Source: Nemania diffusa (taxonomy: Eukaryota; Ascomycota; Sordariomycetes; Xylariales; Xylariaceae). Taken from it: a stretch of DNA of 64,000 nucleotides. Location of the stretch: NCBI GenBank assembly GCA_038501195.1, contig JBBPUQ010000004.1, forward strand, positions 5,656,001-5,720,000, written 5' to 3'. Under the pieces are notes generated by a model. The model did no database searches and was not told the DNA's origin. It was given only the letters and a program-made list of their open reading frames with translations. The position numbers and the translations under genes are program-made. This document shows, piece by piece, positions 44,601 to 59,200 of the stretch (positions are counted from its first letter, which is position 1; each line of letters opens with the position of its first letter).

Positions 44601-45290
44601 TAAATTTTTATTAAAAAATAAATATAATTTTAATTATAAAGTTATTATTAATATTATATAAATTAATAAACACTTAATTTTATAAATAATTAATATAAAG
44701 ATTTTATTTTAAATAATTAAATCTTTAAAATTTTTAAATATATATAATATTTAAAATATATTATATTAATATTAAATTTTACTATATTAAAAACTATTTA
44801 ATTATAATATATATAATTTTAATATAAATTTTTTATTTAAAAAATTTTATAATAATATATAACTAATTAAAATTTTATATAAAAAAATATTTATTAAAAT
44901 ATATTAAATTATTAAAAATATTAAATAAATATATATATTATTTTATTATATATTTAATATTTTATATAAAAAAATCAATTATTATATAAATAAAAAAATA
45001 ATATTAAAAATAATTATAAAAACTTTAAATAATATAATTAAATTAAATAGTTTTATATTTATTTTATTAATTTTTAAAGTTTATTTTAAAATTAATAATA
45101 ATTTATTTTTTTTATTAAAAATTATTTAAAAAATAAAAATTATATAAAAAGTTATAAAAATATTAAAAAATATTTATATAAAAGTTAATATTAATTAAAC
45201 TATATAAATTAAAAATAAACTAATATTATTATATAAAGTATTTTTTTTATTTTTTTAAAATAAAATTATAATATAAAAAAATATAAAAAT
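41691..45290 (+). mobile_element. Direct 5' copy of the 5.9-kb LTR element family, truncated
   Basis: It starts with an LTR (about 41691-41995) that aligns with 55977-56285. It then stays collinear with the internal region of that element for about 3.3 kb (for example 43600-43820 against 57890-58110, and 45170-45270 against 59530-59640). Differences are almost all transitions toward A/T. The ATTTA just before it (41686-41690) equals the target duplication of the complete copy, though in such AT-rich DNA that may be chance. No matching 3' LTR was found before 46.7 kb. Confidence 0.7.
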
Positions 45291-46700
45291 TAAATATAAT
45301 TATAAATTAGTTAATATTAGTTTAATTATTTAAATAAATTAAATAATTTTATTATATAATTAAATAAATAGTTTTATTTATTATTGTTTTAAATTGTTTT
45401 ATTTATATATATATAAGTAATTTTTTTATAAAAAAGTTTTTAAGTTTTTTTTTTTTTTTTTTATTTATAGATTTTTTATATAATATAGTTTTATTTATTT
45501 AAAGCTTTATTTTTTTTAATAAACTTTATATAATAATTTATAAATTATTTATATTAATAAAATATAAAACTTACTTTTAAATATTTTTTATAAAAAAACT
45601 AAACTATAATTAATTATTATAATAATATTAATATTTAAAAAATATATTATTTTTTAATAATAAATTAAAAAATAAATTAATTTAACAATTAATAAATTAT
45701 AATTATTTATAATTATAAATAATAAATAGTTTTTTTTAGCTTTTTATATAAAAATTAATATTTAAATATATTTTAAAAAATTTAGTTAAAATGTTTTAAT
45801 TATTATAAAAGCTAAAAATAATAATAAATTAATTATTTTAGTTTTTTTAATAAAAAGTTTTTAAAATTAAATATAAATTTTTTTTTTATATATAAATATT
45901 ATATTTTAAATTAAAAAAACTTTTTTTCAAAAATTAATTATTTATTAAAAAAATATAATATTAAATTATATAAGTTTAATAAAATTGCTTTTTTTTTTAT
46001 TTTTATTATTTTATTAAAAAAAATAATTTAATTTAAATTAAATAAACTAATTAATAAAAATATTTTTATTAATTTAATTAAATATTTTAATATTTTATTT
46101 TAAAAAATAAAAGTTAAATTTTTAATAACAATAATATATTAATAATAAATTAAAAATTTATATAATTTAATTATAATATTTATTTAATATATAAAAATAT
46201 TTATTAATTAAATTAAAAAAGTTAATAAAATTATAATTAATAAAAAAAAATAATTAAATTATTTAATAAAAAATAATAAAAAAAAATTTATTTTTAATTT
46301 TTATTTTAAAAAAACTATTAATTATTTATTTTAAATGTTAAAAATAATTATAATTAAATATAATTATATTTAAAAAATATTAAATAAAATTAATTAATAT
46401 ATTATTAATTTGTTTTTTTATAAAAATAATATTTTAAAATTTATTTAAATAAATAAAAAATTTTATAAATTAGTTAAAATATTTATATTTATTTTTTATA
46501 ACAATAAAAATAAAAATAATATTAAATTTAAAATATAACTATATATTATAAAAAGTTAATTAATTATTAATAAAAATTAATTTATTAATAATATTATAAA
46601 AATAATTAATATTAAAACTTATATTAATAATAAAGTTATAAAATATTTATTTTTATATTTAATTAAAAGTAATTTTAATTAATTAATTATTGTTAAAATA
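45291..46700. repeat. AT-rich decayed DNA, unassigned
   Basis: About 1.4 kb of almost pure A/T with long T runs and no open frame. It could be more of the same elements decayed beyond recognition by eye. No gene. Confidence 0.5.
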
Positions 46701-46900
46701 TATAATAAGTTGAAGCTTAGCAGCTATAAGTATATACTGTTTATAATTTAGTTTAAAAAAAAAAAAAAAAAAATTTTTTTAGTATATATGCTGTATTTTA
46801 AAGCAGCTAAATAGCTTAATATATATAGTTAGTACAGTTTTAGCAATTGTTTAAAACTATATTTACAAACTAAATTTAATAGCTTATATAGCTTATAATA
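46701..46900. repeat. Left LTR of the 7.4-kb element
   Basis: Direct repeat partner of 53944-54142. It contains a run of about 19 A followed by 7 T (46755-46780). Confidence 0.65.
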
Positions 46901-47316
46901 TTATTTTTTTTTTTAAGTTTTTGGTATAAAGTTTTATAAAAGTAACTTTGTTTTTTTTTTATATTTGTTTAAAAACAATATAAATAGTACTTAAGCTTAG
47001 TTATATTATAAAACTTATAAAAAGTAGCTTTATTTAATTATACTTTTATTATTTTTAAGCTATTTATTTATAATGTTTTTTTTTTAAAATAACTTATTAC
47101 TTTTTAATATATTTGTACTGTTTTTTTTTAGTTTTTTTTTAGCGTTTTTTTTATTAATATATAACTTGTTTTTTATATATTTTTTAATTTTAAGCTTTTT
47201 TTTTTTTAATTTTTCAGTTTTGTTTATAGTTACTGCTTTTTTTAACTGTTTTAAAACGCAAATAGCGTTAACTTAACTGCTATTTTTTACTACTTTAACA
47301 ATATTATATAAAAATG

Positions 47317-47317
<1 letters not shown>

Positions 47318-47361
<44 letters not shown>
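47318..47361. repeat. 44-nt poly-T tract
   Basis: An uninterrupted run of 44 T, with further T-rich DNA to 47460, inside the 7.4-kb element. Translated frames here are poly-Phe artefacts. Confidence 0.9.
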
Positions 47362-47364
<3 letters not shown>

Positions 47365-47386
47365 CTTAATTGTAAATCTAACTTTT

Positions 47387-47418
<32 letters not shown>

Positions 47419-50400
47419 TTTTTATTTTTTTTTTATTTTTATACTACTTTTTTTTTTAAGCTGTATTTATTATTTTTTTTATTTTTGTTGTATTTATACT
47501 AATTTTGTAATAAATAGCTTCTACTTTATTTTTATATAGCTGTTTTTTTTTTTTTTTTTTTTTTTTATATTTTTATTTTTTGTTAAATTAAATAACATTA
47601 TATTTAGTTTTTTTATTTTTATTTCATTTTTTTTTAGCTCTAGCGCTTTTTTTTTTTTTAGTTTTTTTAAATAAAAATAAACTGTTATAAATAAAATTTC
47701 TTTTATTATATAAAATTTTATTAGCTTTTAGTTTTTTTTATATTTTAAAATAAATAATTTGTAGCTTTTTTTTTACTTTTTTTTTATTAACAATAATAGT
47801 ATATTTTTTATTTAGTTAAAAATTTTTATAACTTTTATATAAACGTAAAAAATAAATCTTTTTTTTTTTTTTTTTTATGTTTGTTTGTTTTATGTTTATA
47901 TACTGTTTATATTTTATACAAAAATTAGCAAGTGTTGTTTTTTATATATAGGTTTTATAAGTAGATTTAGTTATATTTGTTCGCTTATAAATAGCTGTTT
48001 TTTTTTTTTTTTTTTTTTGTTTTATTACTGCTTATTTGCTACTTTTATACAATTTTAATATATAATATAAATAATTAAAATATATTAAAAGCTTGTTTTT
48101 GCTACAAAAGTTTATAATTTGGTTTAGTTTAATAAGTTTGTTTTTTATTTTTTTTTTGTTTTATTTTTGCTTTTTTTTTAGCAGCTAATAACTAATATAT
48201 ACTTTTTTTAATTAAAAACTATATTAAAATATAATAATACTAGTTGTTAAACTTTATACTTAATAAATTTTTTGCTATTTTTAACTTACTTTTTTTTATA
48301 TTAATATTATTAACTTTTTGTTTTAACGATATAAAATTAATATAAGTTTTTAATTTGTTACTTTTTAAATAATATATAGCTTTTTTATATTAAACAATTA
48401 ATTTAAAATTAAAAAATATAAAATCAAATATTTATAATTAATTATACTATTTTTAAGTTATATAATTAAAGTTAAAAAGTATTTAGTTAATATTAAAAAA
48501 TATATAATTAATTTAATAACTAAAAATATATTGTTTTATATTAGAAGTTTTAATAAAAACTATAGCAAAATTAACAAGTTTTTTAGTGTTAATTTTAATA
48601 GTGCAAATTTATTATATAATAGCTAAAATATTAAAAGCTAAAATAAAAAAAGTAGTTTATAGCTTTTCTGTAGCTTTAGCGTAACATAAAAAAAAAACCA
48701 ACTAAAATAAAAAACAAAAAAATTATTTTATTATTAATAAAAAAAGTTTTAATATATATATATTAATTTAATATAATTAATTTAAACTTTGTTAATTTGT
48801 TTTTAAAAAAAAAGCAATTTTTTTTTTTATTTTATTATTAGTTAATATTAACAACTTATAATAAATTATTGTATATAATTTATTAAAAAATATATAGCTT
48901 TTTTTTTTCTTTTTTTTTATGTTGTTATTATTTAATACTAAATTTATTATATTTTTTAATATTGTTATATTTATTTTTAAACTATTTTAATGCTGCTATA
49001 TTTAAAAATTTTTTTATAAATTTTTATAACAGCTAAAAATAGTTTGTTTATTTAATTAAAACTTGTTTTTTTTTAAAGCTGCTTTTATTTTTGTTTTATT
49101 TAATATATACTTAAAAAATGTTTTTTATTTAAAACTTGTTATTATTTAAAATTACAGCTAATAGTTTAAAGTTCAAATTAATTTAAAAAAGTAAAAAGTT
49201 TTTTGTAACTTATTATAAAAAATCGATATAAAAGCAGCTATATATTTTTTTAAATATATTTAATTTTATTATATATAAATTTATTATTTTTGTTATTTTG
49301 TATTTTAAATATAACTAAACTAATTTTTAAAAAAATTAATTAGTTTTTATATTTTTTAAGCTAAACTATATTTAGTTATTTTTTTGAAAATATTTTATAA
49401 AACTATGTTTTTTATTAATAGCTTTTTTTATTTTTTGTTATACTGCTGCTATAGCAGCTTATATAAAACTTTAAACGTTTTTTAACTTTTATACAAATGT
49501 TTCTATTAATATTTTTAGCTTTTTAATAAATATATTTAAATATTTTATTAGTTTTATTAAGTTTATATAATATTTATATTAAACAAAAAAAAAGCTAAAC
49601 TTAATAATTAACAAGTTTTTATTATTAATTGTTAAAATTGCTTTTAGTAGTAATATTGCTTAATTAAGTTATATATAAGCTATAAAAGCTTTAAAATATG
49701 CTAGTATTTTTTGATTTGCTTTTTTTGTTATATTATTTGTTTTTAAATAATATATAGTATTTAATTATTATTTAATATTTGTTAATTTATAAAATTATTA
49801 TTAAAAACTTTTTATTTAATTTAAGCTTTAATTATTAGTTATAACTTTTAAAAACTTATAAAATTGTTAAAAATAGTTTATAAATTATTTTATATATATT
49901 TTTACGCTTATAAATTTTATAGCTTTTAAAATTACTGCTTTATTAAATTTATTAATAATTATTATAATAAATAAAAAGTTTTTAAAAGTTATAACAAAAA
50001 AGTTTGTTATAAAGTCTGTTAAAAATTTGCTTTAAAACTGTTTTAAAACAAGTAAAAACTTAAAAAGCTTTTTTTTTTATTATTTTTAAACGTTTTTTTT
50101 ACTATATATATTACAGTTTATTATAAAACAATATATTATTTAATATATTTTAAGCTAAAAATAGTTTTTATTTAATATAGCTACTATATTATTATAGCTT
50201 AAATGTTTAGTTAATAAAAAGTTGTAATAGTTTTATATTAAACTAGTTTAAAACAACTTTTAATTTAATACTTATATATATTTTTTATAGTAAAAAATTT
50301 TATTTAGTTTTAATTTATACTTTATAATAAAAATGTTTAAAGCTTTATTATTTATTTTAAATTTTTATAAAAACTTTTTTTTGTTTTTTTGTATTATTTG

Positions 50401-53400
50401 TACTGCTAACTTATAGCTCGGAGTTTTTTTTAAAACAATATTTTATACTACTTATAAATCGCTGTTTATAAAAATGTAGTAATTAAGCAGTAAATTATTT
50501 ATTATATTGTTTAATATATTAATGTTGCAGTATTTTTTTAGCTTAAAAGCTAGTTATTTATAATATAAAAGTATAAGCTTTTTTTTTAAAATTTGTTTGT
50601 TTGTTTTTAAAAGTAAGTTTTGCTTTTGTTTTAATAAAACATTTAGCTATTTATTATTAATTTCTATTTTATAAATAAACATAAATTAAAAGTTAGTTAA
50701 AAATTTTAACTATTTAATTTGCTGCTTTATAAGCTGTTTAATTATTATAAAATATTTAAAGTTTTTGTAATTAAATAGCATTTAAAACAGCTTTTTCAAA
50801 CTATATACTTTGCTATTTTATATTTTTATATAATATATTATTACTAACAGTTTTTTATTATAAATTTTATAATTACTTTTAGTTTTTAATAGCTTTTATA
50901 AATAGTAAACTATTAAATAGAAAAATCTTTGCTTGTTATATTAAAACAAATATTTTTTATATATTACTTTTAAACAATTTGCTTTTAAAACTATTATTTT
51001 GTTTAAGTTATATTAAGCTAATATTAATTTTAATATAAAAAAACTTTTGAACTTTTTAAAAGCGTTTTTTTTTTTGCTTTTTTATTAAAACAATGTACTT
51101 TTTTTTATTAAAATAAAAAAAAAAGCAGTAAAATTTAAATAATTTTTAATAAACTATTAATAAAAGTTTATAAACTTTAAAAAACTATATATATTTTTAA
51201 GTAATTTAGAAGTTTTTTATTTGTAAATAGTATATATTTTTTTAAAGTTTATTTTTATTTTTTTTTTTGCTTTTATAATAAAATTTAAATATTTAGTTTT
51301 TATAACAATAAATTTATATTTGTTAATATTAAAATGCAATTTTGTAGCTTTTAAAAAGCTAAATATTTGTTTTATTTTTTTTATATAGTTTTTTTTTAAA
51401 CTATTTAATTATATAAATATATTGTTTATATATATAAATATAAAAATGTTTAAATATTAATATAAAGTAGCGTTAATATAGCGCTAAAATATTATTAAAG
51501 CTTTAAAAAGTTTAAACAGTATAACTAGTTATTTAAAAAGTTTAAACTTAGTTTAAAATGTTATTTTTTATTTGTTTTTTTTTTTAATTTTAAGCTTATA
51601 AAAAATAGTTTATATATTTAGTTTAATAAACTATTTAACTTTTAAAAAATTTAATAAAGTTTTTTTTATTAATAAAAGCAAATATTTATTTGTTTTAGTT
51701 ATAGTATTAAACGTTTTATAATTAATATAAAATTATAAATTATTTTTTAGTTTTTTTATAAATAATATAAAAACTTTTGCTAACAAATTATTAGTATAAA
51801 TATAACTTTTATTAAATAGCTCTATTAATGTTTTTTTTAAAACAATTAGTTTATTTTTAAATATTTTATAAAAAAACTTTTATAAAACTGTTAATTTTTT
51901 GCTTTTTTTATTTTTAAATAAAAATATTTTATAATCTGCTTTTTTGTAGTGTAGTAGTAGCTTGTTTTTTTATTTTTTATTAAACAGGTTTTTTTATAGC
52001 ATTAATTTTTTAAAAAATTAACTTTTAATTATATTAACTATAAAAAGCATTAAAGCTTTAGTAATATTTATAAATATAATAGCAAAAATTAAAAACTTAT
52101 TTACTTTTAAGTAACACAATTGTTATATTTTTATATTAAATGCTATTTTAACTAATTACTAAGCTTTTTTTATTTGTATAATATTTTTAATTTAAAGTAT
52201 AAAGCTGTTTTTTTATACTTTAAAACTTTTTGTTTTATTAATATTAATTATATATTTATAAACAAAATAAATTATTTTCAACTTTTTTATTTATAGCTTG
52301 TTTAAAATAATATTATATTTTAATTATAAAATTATATAAGCTAGTATTTTTTGTTAAAACTTATTTATATTTATTTTAATATATGCTATTTTTTTAATTT
52401 ATATATACTTTATTATTACTTTTTTTAAATAACAAAAAGTAATAAAAATATATAGTAGCTATAAACGTTTAATAAAAAAGCTATTTATAATATATATATA
52501 TTTATAACTTTAATTAATTAAAGTTTTAATAACTAAAGTTTTATTGTAAATAAAGTTTATTATAAAAAATATACTATTTATATATTATTAAATTTTTGTT
52601 TTAAAGCTTATAAAAATTAACTTATAAGTTTGCTTTTAACTATATTTATAGTTAAAAGCTACTTTTTTTTTTCTTTTAAATTTTTTTTTTTAAGTTTTTT
52701 TATTTTTTTTAGTACGCTAATAGCTTTTATATTAATATTATATACAGAAAGCGCTAGCAAGCATTAAGCTATAAAGTAGCTGCTTTTTTTATAGCACAAA
52801 TAATTCTTGTTTTTTTTTCATTTGTTTTTTTTTTTTTTAAATACTTATTAAACTTTTAATTGCTTATTAATAGTTTAAAAGTTAATACTATTTACACTTG
52901 TTATTAAAATGTTTTTTTCTATGTTTATTTTTTTTAATTTTATATTTAAATAAAAGCTTATGCTTTTTTAATTAAAGTTTTATACATATATAATATAATT
53001 ATAACTTTTTAGCTTTTTAACAATAGTTATAACTTTGTATATTTAGTTTATATAACTAAAAAAAAACGAAACAAATATTAACTTATTTATTAAAAAAAAG
53101 TAAATAGCTTTTTTTAATATAACTAGTTTAGCAAAATTATTTTACAATATACTTTCTATATTAGTTAAAGTTTTTTTTTAGCTAAAAAAAAACTTCGAAA
53201 AAAGTTGTTTTTTTTTTTAATAAAGCTTTAGCAGCTTTTGCGCTACTTTTTTTAAATAGTTTATATCGAAGTAATAATTATAAAAATAATTTAAAAACTT
53301 TGCTAAATTATAGTTGCTAATGTGCTTTTTTGCAATAAAAAATAGCGCTACTGCTATTTTTGCTATATTATTAAACAGTTTATTAATAATATAAAACTTA

Positions 53401-53943
53401 TTTTAGTTATTACTAATAAACTTAGTATTTTTGTTTAGTTTATATTTAATAATTATTTTTTATATAAAAAACTTAGTTTAATTTTTTAAGAACTTTTTTA
53501 ATTAAACAAAAAGTTTTTTTTTAATATTTTTGTAATTATTTATATTTGAGCTGTTTTTTTTTTGTTCAATTAATACATTAAATATATTTACTATTAAAGT
53601 TAAAAAAAAAAAGCTAAAAATTAGTATTAAAATCAATATTAAAGTTAAAGTTTTAGTTTTAAACTGTTTATTTATTGCTTATAAGCTATTTAAACAATAA
53701 TATAGTTTATATTAAATATTAACAACTAAAAAGTTTAAAAATATATTTATAACGTTTAGCTGCTTTTTTATTTCTTTTTTTATAGCAGCGAACAGTTTAA
53801 AAACAATGTTTTATATACTTAGTTGCTTTGTTTTACTTTCGCTTTTTTATTTTTACAGTAAAAGTTGTTTCTTTATAAGTTTTTAATGTTACATAATTAA
53901 ATAACTATATATTTGCTATTTAAATAAATAAAACTAAATTATA

Positions 53944-54142
53944 TATAATAAGCTAAAGCTTAGCAGCTATAAATATATACTATTTATAATTTAGCTTAAA
54001 AAAAAAAAAAAAAAGTTTTTTTAATATATACGCTATACTTTAAAGCAGCTAAATAGCTTAGTATATATAGTTAGCACAGTTTTAGCAATTGTTTAAAACT
54101 ACACTTACAAGCTAAGTTTAGCAGCTTATACAGCTTATAACA
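53944..54142. repeat. Right LTR of the 7.4-kb element
   Basis: Direct repeat partner of 46701-46900. It retains more C and G (for example CACTTACAAGCTAAG and CAGCTTATACAG) than the left copy. Confidence 0.65.
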
Positions 54143-55971
54143 AAATATTTTTTAATTATTTAAAAAAAAGCTATAAAAATATAAATATTAATAAAAAGTT
54201 TAAATTAAAATAAAAGTTTTTTAATTTTAATAATTATATTTTAATTATTTTTTTTAACTTTAAAATTAATTTTATTTAATTAATTAAAAAAATTAAATTA
54301 AAAAAAAAATAAAAAAAAATATTTTAAAAATAAACTATTTAATAAATTATTAAATACTTTTTTTATTTATTTAAATAATAATATTTTTTTAATTAATATA
54401 TTAAATTTTATATTTAATTAATTTATTAAATATATATAAATAATAAAAAATATAATATTAAATATAAAATTAATTAATCGATTTTTTTTAATAATATAAA
54501 TAAATTTAATTAATAAATTATATATAATAATATTAATAATATTTTAAAAAATATTATTAATAATTAAAACAATAATATTAAAATTAATAATAATAATATT
54601 AAAATTTTTATAGTTTAAAATTATAACATTTTAAATAATTTAAAACTATTAAAATTAATAAAAAAAAACAAATATTTTAATTATTAATAATAAAAATATT
54701 TTTTAAAAAATTACTTTTTAAATAATATTAAAAAAAAAATATATTTATAAAATATTATAATTATATTTATTAATTTTTATAATAAAATAAAAATTTTAAA
54801 AAATATTATTATAAAAACAATTAAATAAAATAAAATATTAAAAAAATAATTTTAAATAAACTAAACTTTTATTTAAAAAAAATATTATAAAAAAATTATA
54901 TAAATAATAAATTAAATTTAATAAATAAATATTTAAAAAAATAACTTTTATTATATATATATATTATAAATAATAATAAATATTTATTAAATATAAATTT
55001 TTTTTTTAAAAATATAAAAATAAATATATATATAAATATTAATATATTATTTATAAAAAAAATTATAAAAATATTAAACTTTTTTTTATAATTATTTAAT
55101 TTTATTTTTAATTAATTTTTAAATATAATAGTAAAAAAAATAAAATATTAAAACTGTTTTATTAATATTTTTATAAATATAAAAAAAAAGTTTTAAAAAT
55201 ATATTTTTAATAATAATATTTTTTTAAATTTATAAAATAATTATTAAAAAATTTTAATTTTAAAAATATAATTTATTTTTTAATTATTAAAAATATAAAC
55301 TAATATTTTTATTTAATTATTTTTTTAATTAATATTTTAATTAAAATTTAAATATAAATTAAATAAAAATATAATTTATAAATTTTAAATATTAATTAAA
55401 TATTAATTATTAAAATATAAAGTTTTTTTTAAAAAAAACAACAATAATTATATTAATAAAAAAACATTAAAAAAAATCAAACAATATTTTAAATTTTAAT
55501 TATTAAATAATTTAATTTTTTAATAAGTTTTTTTTATTTAAGCTTATAATATTAGAAAATATAAATTAAACTTTTTTAAAAACTAGTATATTTTTTAATA
55601 TTTTAATAAAGTGTTAAACTTTTTTTAAAACTAGTGTGTTTTTTAGTACTAAAAATTTAATTGTTGTTTTTTTTATATTTATAATTTATTTTATATTTAT
55701 TATTTTTTATATTAAGTTAAACTTTTTTTTAAACTAGTATATTTTTTAACACTTTAATAAAATAGCAAAAAATTTAACAGTTGTTTTTTTTTTATTTATT
55801 ATTTATTATAGTTTATTTTATATTTATTATTTATTATAAAAAATCAAATTTAATATTTATATTTTAATAATATTTTTATAGTTAAAATTAATATAGTACT
55901 TTTTATATTTTAAATTTATTTTAAAACTAGTATATTTTTTACTATTTTAATAAAATGTTAAAAAATATATT
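54143..55971. repeat. AT-rich spacer between the two LTR elements, with repeated units
   Basis: About 1.8 kb of almost pure A/T. Between 55570 and 55960 a unit centred on AAACTAGTATATTTTTTA followed by ACTTTAATAAAAT-like sequence recurs four times (near 55581, 55630, 55733 and 55925). The rest shows no structure. No gene. Confidence 0.55.
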
Positions 55972-55976
55972 ATTTA

Positions 55977-56285
55977 TGTTGAACCAATGACTTAACAGGA
56001 CTTGTATGTATGTACTAAGTGCGTATAACTAGGACCTGGACTAGAACCTTTATTAGGTAACTAAATAGATAAAAAATACAAGGACCCACTGGGATCCACA
56101 GGACCCATAGGTCTCACGCATATATATATATAAATAATTTGTGTACAACTTTTTTAGTTGTACTTTCTTTTGTAAAATATATATATAAATCAATATAAAA
56201 CTTTAAAACTTAAAAACAAACTTTAAAACTTTATAAATTACTTTGAATTTTTTTGTATATATATATACAAAACGTTCTACTAATA
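55977..56285 (+). repeat. 5' LTR of the 5.9-kb element, nearly unmutated
   Basis: 309 bp. The first about 130 bp keep near-normal GC (GGACCTGGACTAGAACC, then GGACCCACTGGGATCC), unlike everything around them. This copy gives the best estimate of the original LTR sequence. Confidence 0.75.
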
Positions 56286-59200
56286 CTAATTAATAATTGC
56301 AAAACGCAATTATAAATTAATAAAATAAAAAAGCAGAAACTAGCTATTGTTAAAAGTAGCTTTTATATTTTATTCTTTTTTTTTTTGTATAAAAAATAAA
56401 CTATTATTTGTATCGATTAGCTGAAAATATATCGAATTAACTATCGAACAAAAAAAACTTAACTATTATAAAGTTAAAATTAGTTTTATACAATAATTTA
56501 GTTATTTTTATATAAAAATTAATAAAACTATAAGCTATTTTATATATTTACTTTTTTAATTATTTTATTTATTTTATTTTTTTTATTTTATTACTTTTTA
56601 TAATTATATTAGTATTTATAACAAAAGCAACTATAGTAGCTATAGCTGCAGTAGTTAAACAAATTTAAAACAACAAATTAATAGCTTTGTATAATAAAAA
56701 TAAATTTATATATAAAAATATAACTAAAAGTAGCAGTATCTAAATAAAAATTTAAAAAAAACAAACTAATTTTAAATATTAAAATACAACTATTAACTTT
56801 GATTAATTTGCTAAACTTTTATAATTAATAACATATTTTGCAAAATGTTTATAAAACTATATACAATTGAAAATTAAAAACAAACAGCTTGTACAAATAT
56901 TTGTAATAAATTTTAACAGCTGAATAAAACCGATGTTAATAAATATTAATTGTATATTTTAAAAAAAATTTATTATTATTGCTAAAAGTAACAAAAATAT
57001 TAAAATATATAAAAAATCGCTTGAAAATAAGTTATTATATATTATTAAAAAGTATATAAACAAAAACAATAAAGATTTAAATAATAATATATTTATATAA
57101 ATAGCTTTAGCATTTATATTAATAAATATATTAAAATTTCCAATTGTATAAATGGATTTTTTAATATTATAACTAGTTATATTAAAGCTAGCAATATTAA
57201 TATGTTATATAATATTTAATATAAATGATTAAATATTTAGTTTTTTTATATAAATAAAAACTTAAAAATTTGTATTTACTTTTAGAATTTTTATTATATA
57301 TTTTATATTTTTATTTATATATAAAAATCAGTTGTATAAATTTTTTTTTATTTAAATTATTTATAATAGTTTAATTAAAACAGCTTAATTTATTGCGTTT
57401 ATTAAAGTATAACAATTTAACTAAAACTATAGCAATAAATTATATAATATATTATATAACAAAGCTTGAATTTTTATTTCGATATATTGTTAATTTAAAA
57501 TTACTAAAAAACAGTATTATATAATATTTTTTTCTATATTAAAAAAAAAAGCTAAATAATATTATTTCAACTATATTAGTTTAATATATAAATAAAACAA
57601 AATTTATATAATATTTAACAATTATTTTAATATAATAGTTAATTATAATTAGTATTAAATTAACTAAACTATTATTACTTTTATATAAATAAAATAAAAC
57701 AATTTAATAAAAACAATGTTTAAAGTATTAAAAACTATAATTAACAAGCTTTAATTTATATAATATATTTTAAAACTTAGCTACTATAAAAAAATATTAC
57801 TTTATATAATAGTTATATAAGCATGTTTTAGTATATTTAAGTTTAAACTTGCTTTAATTAATTAAAAACTTATATATAAAGCTTTGTTTTTTAATTTGTA
57901 AATAACACTGCAAGTTTTTTTTAATTAAAAAATAAACTATTATTATATAATAAATGTTCACTTTGTTAACAGAAAATATAATATTAAATATTTAAAACAA
58001 TTATATAATTATAGCTTTAAAAAAAATTTTCGCTAAAAACTATAGCAATTATACAATAAAAATAACAAAAATAATAAAAAGTGTTTTATTTATAAAAAGC
58101 TTAGTTGTTAGTTTATTAACTATAACTAATAAAAAAAATTAAAAACAAAAAAGCAATATTTTGTTATATATAATACTTTAAAATAAAAAGCTCTATTGTA
58201 TAAAAAGTATAATATATTTATATTAAACTACAAAAGTAATAAAAACTTTTTATATAATAATAAATTTAATAATAATTTAAATTTTAAAACTAAAAATAAA
58301 ACAGTTTAATTTTTAATAAATTTAGTATATTTTTATTATATAACAAGAAAAAACATATATATTTAAAACTAAACGTTAATATTAAACAATTTTTATTTAA
58401 ACAATTAATATAGTATAAAATATTAAAATATTTTATAAAATATTAATATAGCTAAAGTTTTAACTACTAAAAAAGCTTAAGCTAAAGCTTTTGTATAAAA
58501 AAACTTTTTTATATAAATAAACTAAACTTTAAATAATATAACAATTTAATTTAGTAATATTAAAAACTTTAAAGCTATAAATATTATAACTATTTTAATA
58601 TTAATTAAACCAATTAAATTTTATATTTTAAATATATTGATTTTGTTTTTATTATTGCTACAAAATATAAATCGATTATATATTTATTTTAACAATATAT
58701 AAAATATAATTATATAATAAAATAGTATAACAGTATTAATTATATAAAAATAAAAACATTTGTTTTTTAATATTAGCTAATTAAAAGCTGCAAGTTATTT
58801 TATAAAATAAAAACTTTAAAAATTATATTGTCGATTTAAACATTTTTATACAAAAAAACTTATAAAATTATTACAAAAAACTAAATATAATAACATTAAT
58901 ATTTCAATATTTTAAAAAATCAAAAAATTTTGCTACTATTGTTAATTATATAACTAAGCTTTAAAAAGATTTAAATTTTCATTAAAAAACAAATATAATT
59001 TTAATTATAAAATTATTATTAATATTGTACAAATTAATAAACAATTAATTTTATATATAATTGATATAAATATTTTATTTTAAGCAGTTAAATTTTTAAA
59101 GTTTTTAAATATATATAATATTTAAAATATATTATGCTAATATTAAATTTTAATATATTAAAAGCTGCTTAATTATATTATATATAATTTTAATATAAAT

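Larger units (their letters stand above)
46701..54142. mobile_element. Second LTR-retrotransposon family, decayed (about 7.4 kb)
   Basis: Two direct repeats of about 190-198 bp (46701-46900 and 53944-54142) share a long collinear pattern: AAGCTTAGCAGCTATAA, then a poly-A/poly-T joint, AAAGCAGCTAAATAGCTTA and TTTAGCAATTGTTTAAAACTA. They differ mostly by transitions. They bracket 7 kb of T-rich DNA whose remaining G and C sit mainly in AGCT and GCTTT contexts. The T-richness of the plus strand suggests, by analogy with A-rich sense strands of retroelements, that the element is oriented on the minus strand. No ORF survives, and a target duplication could not be defined. Confidence 0.6.

Noticed and set aside
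47314..47502. 62-codon ORF of mostly phenylalanine
   Set aside because: It is a translation of poly-T tracts in decayed DNA, with no gene character.
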